64,000 bases of DNA from Roridomyces roridus (lineage: Eukaryota; Basidiomycota; Agaricomycetes; Agaricales; Mycenaceae), in contig JARKIF010000049.1 in the NCBI GenBank assembly GCA_029378245.1, forward strand, positions 186,001 to 250,000, in the 5' to 3' direction. The notes under the pieces were generated by a model that was given only the letters and a program-made list of their open reading frames with translations, searched no databases and had not been told where the DNA came from. Both the position numbers and the translations under genes were made by a program. Shown piece after piece: positions 57,040 through 64,000 of this stretch. The stretch's first letter is position 1. Each line of letters begins with the position of its first letter.

Positions 57040-57480
57040 ATATCCACCCAGAGCTCTTGGACTATTTGTTTCAGCTCCGTGGGCTCTGAGCTATCCTCAA
57101 GCTTTAGTTCAAGGTCTGTCTCCAATACATACCCTTACAGCCACGAAAAAAAAATCAACATCGTTTTAGGCTCTGCAGTCATCGAAACCGCTCTCAACAA
57201 CCGAGAGTAACAATGCGAGAATATGGCCATGCAGCCAATGAAGCTGGCGTCAGGTTCTTCGTCTTCAGGTGCGGCTCCCAGTGCTCCTCCATTGAATTCC
57301 AGTTCCATGCTGCGTGTATTGAAAGGACCGTACTATTCCAGTGTGGCGCATCACGCCAGTGTCTATCCTTGTCCTTCGAGACAAACGAGGCGCGGCTGAA
57401 TGCTAATCGAATCCCAGAGCTTCTCTTCTCTTCCGTGCTGACTCTGAATACACGGCGAATTTCCGCAGGCCGATTGCAAT
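57040..57480 (+). repeat. Repeat R, copy 3
   Basis: On the + strand it shares the stretch encoding INIVLGSAV and ETALNNRE, then EAGVRFFVFRCGSQCSS, with the 10.2 kb copy. A frameshift or stop (NNRE then TAA) separates two parts. It lies next to the 3' end of the family gene at 57606, antisense to it. Confidence 0.6.
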
Positions 57481-57605
57481 GAAATCACGCAGACTCTGGG
57501 CCAGGAAAACAATTCGATCAACACAAAGCAAACAACTACAGCAGGAAATATGTAGGTAGTGCCAATAGCCGTTCATTACTTATCGAACATGCACCGCCAG
57601 CCGAG

Positions 57606-58323
57606 CTAGACTTGCATGAATCCCGTGGAGAGGTAATCGCGAATACTGACCGCCTCGACGGGGCGGCGAGCAGCCCGAGGGTCGGGGCCTAAATTTCATG
57701 CCAACGACGTCCCGTTCAAAGTTGCGACATACGGATAGGCGACCGAATCGCGGCGAGCACCTCGCGCGTCTCCTTCATTCCCGATGAGATCTTTCGCTGT
57801 TTTTCTTCCTCAAGAGCGAGCTAATCGTTGTGGCAAAAGAAATTGTGGGGGTACCAACGTCTCAATGTGGATCTCCCGCACATCCGTCGCGCAATTGTTG
57901 GTGTCCTCCATACTTCGACGAAGAGTGTCGAAGTACTCTGTCCACGTCTCTTCGTCCCGAGCCTTCAACAGCTTGACCTGTGTCTCTGATGCGGTGAGTT
58001 GAGCCCTGGAGAAAATGGTAAACTGAAGAAAAATTCAACCGGGCAACATACTGCAGCAAACGATCTTCCAAGTCCAACATAGTGGCACTGGGCCTGGCGC
58101 AGTCCTGCTTGGCGCCGTTCAAGATGTCCGCGGTCGCGGTGATCGCCTCTTGGCGGCGTCCTAACTTCTGGGACGGAGTTTGTCGGTAGGCCATGTAGAT
58201 CGCGGTTGACGTGAAGCCTATCGCCAAGCCGGTATAGGAGGCCATGGCGTTTGGCAGAAAGGGGAGAACCCAGAGAAATGTAGCATATTTCACATATTTC
58301 ACTGCGGTTGCAATGTCGCACAT
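57606..58323 (-). CDS. Unrecognised single-TM protein family, member 4
   Basis: MCDIATAVKYVKYATFLW starts at 58323. The membrane segment reads SYTGLAIGFTSTAIYMAYRQ and intron 1 follows LEDRLLQ. The second exon is AQLTASETQVKLLKARDEET through REIHIETL, the third ALEEEKQRKISSGMKETREV, and the tail DYLSTGFMQV ends at 57606. All introns are in family positions and all frames stay open. Compared with the other copies a small YVK insertion (VKYVKYAT) sits near residue 10. It resembles members 1, 2 and 5 much more than member 3, although its position mirrors that of member 3. Confidence 0.75.
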
Positions 58324-58599
58324 TCTTCTCGCTGAGGGGAGAAGCTGAGTGTGGACGGTGGGATGGGGATGCCCTCCTATAAAGTAAATAAGCTGATTCA
58401 CATCAGTCGTGGGGAGGAAGGGAAATCAAGTACAGCGGAGCCTCCTTTCCCGACATGGACCCTCCGTTCCGTGGGTCCTGCGTGGCAGCTGCATTTTGAT
58501 GCCCACGCTTGATGTGAACCAGTTTATTATGTAGAAGGGCGTCCTGTGCCACCCTTCATTGTATTTGACACCCGATTCCTATGTCGTTGCAGCGATGAG

Positions 58600-58874
58600 G
58601 AGTGAGGCCCGCACCTGCCGCCACTTGGTTGGCTCAGTGGTCCTCAACTTCCTTTCTTATACTCACTTCTTGGCTCAGCGCCATCCTGACTTTCATCCTC
58701 GCCCTCGTGTTCCCGAACCGCTACACCTTTGTGCGCGCCACAGTTGCACATGGGCCGAGTATTGTGCTGGCCAAGTTGTATGCATTTTCGCTCATGTGGA
58801 CTTTGAATGCCAGGAGGGATCTGAGGAAAGTTGCGGCGGTGACGGATGTGGTTCAATCGATTTCGGGGTGGTAA
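58600..58874 (+). pseudogene. DUF6534-like C-terminal exon remnant
   Basis: The readable frame SAILTFILALVFPNRYTF, then AKLYAFSLMWTLNARRDLRK is the last TM helix and TLN-box of the DUF6534-like family, stopping with TAA at 58872-58874. The box matches the genes at 4 and 5 kb. No exons for the other helices are found upstream, where the next genes begin, so it is a leftover of a duplicated copy. Confidence 0.6.
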
Positions 58875-58952
58875 GGGAGTGGAATGAGTTTAGTTGCCAC
58901 ACTTGGAGTTCAAAGAATGTACAGAATGTATCAGTATAACTTTCCAACAAAA

Positions 58953-60707
58953 TCAAAATCGAAAGTGACTCGTCAGGACGAATCCGTCTGTCGGCTCAAA
59001 CAAAAACCCAATAACACGCAACTTGCTGAGCCTCTCATTCGTCATATCCGTCGGCATTCCCTTTCCAACCACACCCAACCCTTGCAGCTTGATCAGACTC
59101 CTCCTCGCCTGACGCACCAGGTTCTTCACGCGATATGAGTCCTGAGGGATTCCGACGACGGAACACACGATGTCCTTGATGCTGTCCAAGTCGATACCCA
59201 CGCCGAGTTTGGGTAAACGCGCGATGATGCGGAGCATAGTACCGAAATCCCAATTGTGCAGTGTTTCGGAGAGGGATGTGTGGAAGAGGACGAGCTGGGT
59301 GGGGGACGTTGCGAGGATGGCGTCAATGGCAGGGAAGCCTGAGACTGCCGCGGGACGGAGGTATAGAGGGCGTGTTGTAGCCGGATCCGCGACTTTGTTG
59401 TTGTCTATGAGGACAAATGTATCGACGGTGCCGCGGAACTCGATCGTCGCAGCCAGGACACCTCCGTGCAAAGCTTCTGGTAGAGCAACACCGTCCGAAA
59501 GGGCGCAATGCATGACTCCTTCGACAAGCTTGCCAGCGAGGTCGTGCGTAGAAGCCGCACGGAAAGCAAATGAAACAGATTGTTGCAGGTCCTGGCCATT
59601 CTTCAACCATCTCGTGGCACGTTGGATCGTGAGTTCGGCCACGGCGGGGGTGTGGAACTCGGTGGTGTAGAGGTCTCGCCGGAGGATGAGACGCCCCGTG
59701 GTGTCGTCGTGCATAACCGCCGGCCGGACCAGGAACACCTCCTCTGAATATCTCTCGTTGCCAAAGTGTTTGCCGGCGAGAGCCTGCAAGATACTGGATT
59801 CCACGGAGTACAGATCCCCGATTCCATCTGTAGCGAAAAGCCCGCGGGGCACCGGCCCACAATATTTCATCCTGGCGATAATCCGGCTGTGAGGGACCTC
59901 CTCGATGTCTCTGTTAAAAACTGTGAGGGTGGGTAGATGGAGAAACCGCAAGGAGAAGAGAATTGCGCTTTGGCAGCAAGTTCTTTTGTACTCCAGGGCT
60001 TCATGATCTACCGGTGAACCGGCGAGAAGCGTTTGCAGAAATAGCGCCAGTCGGATTCGACGAAAGAGGCTGCCCAAATAATGAATGGGGAACGATTGAG
60101 CACCTCATGAGGCAAGGAATTCCATTGGTATGTGTTGATTATGACCCAGGCTGAGCGCAAGGCAGCCTTCACGTCGGAATAATGTTCCATCATGCTCACG
60201 CTTTGTGACAACTGCACCCCGTGGCGGTCGAAATAAAGGCGACGTTATCTGTAACCCAGAAGACAGGCTTTCCCAAAGCGAGAAGGCAAAAGAGGAAGTG
60301 ATGTGCGCCCACTGTTATCCCTGCAAAAAACCTTCAAAGACGGAAACTGCGAGAGCAAAGTATATACCTATTCCCGATTGGCCGGTAATAAAGACCCTGA
60401 ATTTTTGCTCGGTGATTGACATGCGTAGCGCATGTTGTATGCACTCTGTGTATTCTTGCCGGACAATGAATGCCTCCTCGGTGCCAATCTGACTGAAACA
60501 GTCTAGATCTTCGTGGCGTTCAAGGTCGATGTATCGCACGGTGTCGCCAAAAGTCTCTGGAAGGTTCAAAGTTTCTCCAGCGGTAGAGCTGAAGCCGCTG
60601 TCGTCTGGCGTGCAGGTGTCGATGATCTGGGTCAGCCGCGGCGGTTCGGTGATCTCCGAGGGAGGGACATCAGGCCAGCCGCCAGAGTAGTCTGCGAACG
60701 GTTTCAT
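58953..60707 (-). pseudogene. Crinkler/RHS-like P-loop NTPase gene, damaged
   Basis: The likely start is MKPFADYSGGWPDVPPSE at 60707. The first exon ends VFITGQSGIG. A 47-nt intron (60321-60367) leads to ITVGAHHFLFCLLALGKPVF. The residue after GQSGIG, the P-loop lysine in intact members, is Ile (ATA). Near 60213-60222 the frame must shift by one base to continue as VQLSQSVSMMEHYSDVKAAL, WVIINT and SPFIIWAASF. A TAG at 60008-60010 precedes MKPWSTKEL, a conserved box. Further frame change is needed to reach ARMKYCGPVPRG and the long C-terminal frame ending DGFVLTSHFRF at 58953. Intact relatives in Agaricomycetes resemble Crinkler/RHS proteins. Several independent lesions argue for a pseudogene. 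Confidence 0.6.
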
Positions 60708-61456
60708 AAGATTTTGTACGGCGGAACTCGGGGAGAGGCTCGAGTAGCGCGGTTTCGTCGATGTCCATTGTGGTCGTGGTCGAGCCTGGTCGAGCAGGGG
60801 CGTCACACGTGCATTGTTGATGGGGATCACTTCTTTGTTCTTGTTTGGGTCTCCTTGATCTCCACCACAACCTTGCCACAACCACCTTTTGTGCGCCTCT
60901 ACTCTGATTGAAAGCCAGCATCTTCACACGATTGGTCACCCTTGACTGAATCCGTGTACTCTTGCAATTCATCCCGGCACCGTCTCGCCCATGTGGATGG
61001 GTTTCTTTCAAGGCGAATTCCCGACGTCAACGCTAAAACCCGAACTCAGTTATTCGCTGCTCGCACTGTAACTGGATACAGGAGTCGGGTTCTCCCTGAA
61101 TGATAGAATCTTTTGTCCGGAGTCATCCCCAGATTATCCGAGTCGCTGCGTATTAATCCAAGTGGCTTCACCACAGCACAAAACTCGCAAAACTAGAACA
61201 ATTGGCAGGGAGCCAGACGTTAGTAAGGAGGTGATAGTGATTTCTACGCTGCTCTTTCGCATTAAGCATATCTATCTCTGAATCCAAACTACTTATATTG
61301 ATTTCTGACAAGCAGGGCAGGGACTACGGCGACGGCGACGGCGACGGTGCCGGTGAAAGAAAGCAACTCGATCAACATTGAGCAACAAAATACAGCAGCA
61401 AAACCTAGTCAACACCCATCACTTGAATTGCACATGAACCGTACCGGCAGCCACCT
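60708..61456. other. Upstream flank of the damaged NTPase gene and 3' flank of family member 5
   Basis: A minus frame with MDIDETALLEPLPEFRR (near 60766) precedes the NTPase start but ends in a stop within 100 bases. The 61300-61456 part is the 3' flank of the next family gene and aligns with flanks of the other members. A GGCGAC microrepeat lies near 61329. Confidence 0.45.
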
Positions 61457-62177
61457 CTAGACCTGCATGAATGCCGTGGAGAGATAATCGCGAATACTGA
61501 CCGCCCGAGCAGCCCGAGGGTTGGAGCCTAACTTTCATGAATAATATGTTGTTCCGTTCAAAAATTGCGACGTACGAATGGGAGACTGAATCGCGGCGAG
61601 CACCTCGCGTGTGTCCTTCATGCCCGATGAGATTTTTCGCTGTTTTTCTTGTTCAAGAGCGAGCTAATCGTCGTCGTAGGTAACATTCATTTAGAAGTGA
61701 AATTTGGGGCGTACCAACGTTTCAATATGGATCTCTCGCACATCCGCCGTGCATTTGTTGGTGTCGTGCATAATTTGGGAAAGAACGTCGAAGTACTCTG
61801 TCCACGTCTCTTCGTCCCGAGCCTTCAACAGCTTGACTTGTGTCTCCGATGCGGTGAGTTGAGCCCTGTTCTAGATCAGCGACTAAACTGAAGAAAATCA
61901 ACCAAGCAACATACTGAAGCAAACGATCTTCCAAGTCCAACAAGGTCACAGTGGCCCGGGCGCAGTCTTGCTTGGCGTCGTTCAAGACGTCCGCGGTCGC
62001 TGTGATCGCGTCTTGGAGGCGTCCCAACTTCTGGTGCGGAGTTTTCCGGTACGCGATGTAGATCGCCGTTGACGTGAAGCCCAGCGCTAAGCCGGTATAG
62101 GACGCGATGACCTTTGGGACGAGTGGGATTGCCCAGAGAAGGGTAGCAGATTTCACTGCGGTCGCGATGTCGCACAT
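61457..62177 (-). CDS. Unrecognised single-TM protein family, member 5
   Basis: MCDIATAVKSATLLWAIPLV starts at 62177, with SYTGLALGFTSTAIYIAYRK, then LLDLEDRLLQ, AQLTASETQVKLLKARDEET, REIHIETL and ALEQEKQRKISSGMKDTREV. After intron 3 the tail is shorter than in the others: NPRAARAVSIRDYLSTAFMQV cut here to ARAVSIRDYLSTAF, a loss of about four codons in the Arg-rich part. All introns are in family positions and no frame is broken. It is oriented like member 4, so the right-hand pair mirrors the left-hand set. Repeat R is not seen beside this copy. Confidence 0.75.
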
Positions 62178-63478
62178 TTTTTCTCACTGAGGGGAGAAGC
62201 TGAGTGTGGATGGTGGAATAGAGCATGCATTTTTATCAAGGCCTTCTGTTGGGTGTGTACACAATCAATGTCTGCTGACTGAGAGTCCGGTTCGTGTCCC
62301 GCCGGCGGCGTGAACCGTAGCTATCGTTATCGGTCTCAAGATGTTTCAGTAGGGCGTCAAATTTACAAGAGCATAGACGCCGGGGGGCGCTACACTGGAA
62401 GATAGGCTATGACTCACTTGCAGATTCGACATTCAACTGAGCTCGAAAAAGACATCGAAGAGCAAGCTGGTTCGAGGCAGGATCACAAAGGGCGGCAGGC
62501 ATGGCTCAGGAATCCGAACAAAGTATATTCCTCGGGAGAAGTCTGCAAAATGTGTTGCTCGATAGAGGTCCGTGAATCAGGACAAAGTGAGGCGAACAGG
62601 GTGTTCCAAACCGACAAGCCCGTTCGCAATAGATGCCGAGCTTTACTGTGCAGATCGGATATCTCTCTCACGCGTCGCAAGGAGTTACTACTCACTACTT
62701 ACTAGTGTAATCCAACTTGAAGGCCGATCTCAGCGTAAGTACTTACATATCGATATCTTTGTTGAGAATCCCGAGGTCGCCGCCAGCCTCACCTGCAGTG
62801 GCAATTGCCGGTGGGCTTGAAGTTGATCAAGCGCTCGAAGCTGTAGCCCCTCACGATGCTCTCATTCCGCGGCATTTCCACGAGGATAGCCGACGCGGGA
62901 GCTTATTTCTGAACAGCAGTAGAAGTACGTCTGAGAAGCACATGCCAGTGGGAAGGACAGTATGCCAGAGGACCAAAAAGTTCACCCATCGTCTTCCTAT
63001 CAATTTTGCGGAAGAATCACTGCGTTCAGAATGTTTGTCAATCTGAACAAACCAACCGCGTTCAAAGCGAGGGCCGGGGTTGTCGGCCTGAGCTTCACAA
63101 CGGTCATGTGTTCAAACAATAAAATCAGAAATTATCAAAAAATGATAAGAGATCGGATAAGATGCTAGCTTTGTCGTTGTTTGTTCGAGCGCGCGTCGAC
63201 TCTGACCAGCGCGTCTTTCTTGCATTCCTCAATCTTGCTCACCACCTCATTCCATCCCATCCACCCACCAAAAACACTTTCCTCACATCATCCCCACCCC
63301 GCCTGCACCGCACAAACGCCTGCAAAACTCAGGAGGAAGAAGAGAGCGAGAGACGAAAGACGAGAGCGTGTTGTCAGGAAATTGGTATTAGGTGCGTGCC
63401 AGATGCCCTGAGACGGCATTCAAGGCACTCCTGAGCGTTTGTGCTAGTAGTACATCCAACAACGAAAGTGCTATACGA
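62178..63478. other. No supported gene
   Basis: Short ORFs only. A pyrimidine-rich leader before 63479 suits a promoter/5' UTR for the last gene. CTCACCTGCAGTGGCAATTG near 62790 and similar phrases show no repeat partner that I can see. Confidence 0.45.
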
Positions 63479-64000
63479 ATGGGCAAAAAGAAGCAGCAGC
63501 AGCAGCGTAACCGCAACGCCTCCACCACACAGCAGCACCCCAAATCGACCGTTCCTCCGAATTCGAAACGCGCCCACCCGCCACACGATTCCGACGAGGG
63601 AGAGTTTGGCGAGGAGGAGAGACAGATGCCGGACGCGTTGACGGCGGCTGCATTGGCTGCAACGAGCGAGTTGTTGGCGACGGCGAAGGAGCTTTACCGC
63701 TCGCTTGGAGGTCCCGCGGACGAAGGGTCAGATGGAGAGGGTGGAGACGATGCATATTGGCGTGGGCTGCCAGCATCTGTGCGAGCTGGGGTACGCGAGG
63801 CTGCTGCGGTTCTCACCGAAGCAGGACTCACTGCTGAAGCCCCGGATGACGTCGAGTTCGAGCTAGACGTCGACGGCGATGAGCCAGAGGTCGAGGACGG
63901 GGTGTCTGGAGTCGGCCGTGGGCTGCCGAGTATCACAAGTCCGCGATCATCCGTGGCTGCTGACCAATACTTTTCACCCTCGTCGTCGCCCAGTCTTCGC
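63479..64000 (+). CDS. N-terminal part of a large disordered protein (possibly NST1-like), cut by window edge
   Basis: An ATG opens MGKKKQQQQRNRNASTTQQH, a basic, Gln-rich and probably disordered start. Then come DSDEGEFGEEERQ and a more ordered segment DALTAAALAATSELLATAKE with DDAYWRGLPASVRAGVREA, followed by an acidic VEFELDVDGDEPEVED. A helix before an aromatic 'YW..LP..(I/V)R' box recalls NST1-type stress-response proteins in basidiomycetes, but I place little weight on that. The frame is open to the last base. Confidence 0.45.
   Translation, partial: MGKKKQQQQRNRNASTTQQHPKSTVPPNSKRAHPPHDSDEGEFGEEERQMPDALTAAALAATSELLATAKELYRSLGGPADEGSDGEGGDDAYWRGLPASVRAGVREAAAVLTEAGLTAEAPDDVEFELDVDGDEPEVEDGVSGVGRGLPSITSPRSSVAADQYFSPSSSPSLR

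Larger units (their letters stand above)
52505..57480 (-). repeat. Inverted segmental duplication, block B
   Basis: Mirror image of 14210-19260, with the same gene order and spacing (7-TM > < F-box < Cys-rich protein < conserved stretch < repeat R). Near 57.05-57.2 kb the closest relative changes from block A to the 10.2 kb copy. Confidence 0.9.

Overview
The window reads as nuclear DNA of a filamentous basidiomycete, most likely Agaricomycetes. Nearly every recognisable gene is split by short GT-AG introns (about 47-63 nt). The accessory genes are of kinds typical of mushroom-forming fungi: DUF6534-like 7-TM proteins, F-box/LRR proteins, small secreted Cys-rich proteins and Crinkler/RHS-like NTPases. 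The conserved genes are eukaryotic single-copy genes. There is one intron-containing tRNA-Tyr(GTA). I saw no bacterial operons, CRISPR arrays or intact transposase.

Layout. (1) 0-6 kb: 3' part of an F-box gene running off the left edge, an NAD(P)-binding oxidoreductase-like gene, and two convergent DUF6534-type genes, one of them 5'-truncated. (2) 6.6-14.6 kb: accessory and repeat-rich. It holds tRNA-Tyr, degenerate tandem repeats, several displaced tRNA-Tyr 5' halves, and three members of an unrecognised single-TM gene family. Two of these members lie in a direct tandem duplication. (3) 14.2-19.3 kb: a compact cassette of secreted Cys-rich protein > F-box > < 7-TM protein. (4) 19.5-33.6 kb: a conserved core of EF1B-gamma, Golgi pH regulator (GPHR/GPR89), SNF2 helicase, a small unknown gene, a POP8-like RNase P/MRP subunit, a membrane protein and an MPP6-like exosome cofactor. 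(5) 33.6-45.4 kb: a gene-poor stretch with one intronless Pro/His-rich ORF. (6) 45.4-47.1 kb: DCN1-like cullin neddylation factor with one unusually long intron. (7) 47.1-50.8 kb: no callable gene. (8) 50.8-57.5 kb: a 7-TM paralogue, then a second copy of the cassette in mirror orientation. (9) 57.6-62.2 kb: two more copies of the unknown family, a DUF6534 remnant and a damaged Crinkler/RHS-like NTPase gene. (10) 63.5 kb to the end: the start of a large, probably disordered, protein.

The main architectural feature is that accessory modules sit in inverted orientation on both sides of the housekeeping core (13-19 kb against 52.5-58.3 kb). The two copies are a mosaic: the cassette part of the right block matches the 14-19 kb block, while its flanking family gene matches the 9-12 kb copies. 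The cassette is conserved as a unit in both copies and joins a predicted secreted Cys-rich peptide, an F-box protein and a 7-TM protein. It is the best candidate here for an undescribed co-functioning set, but that function is inference. Exon boundaries were worked out by eye from reading frames and splice consensus, so most CDS spans are start-to-stop spans that include introns.
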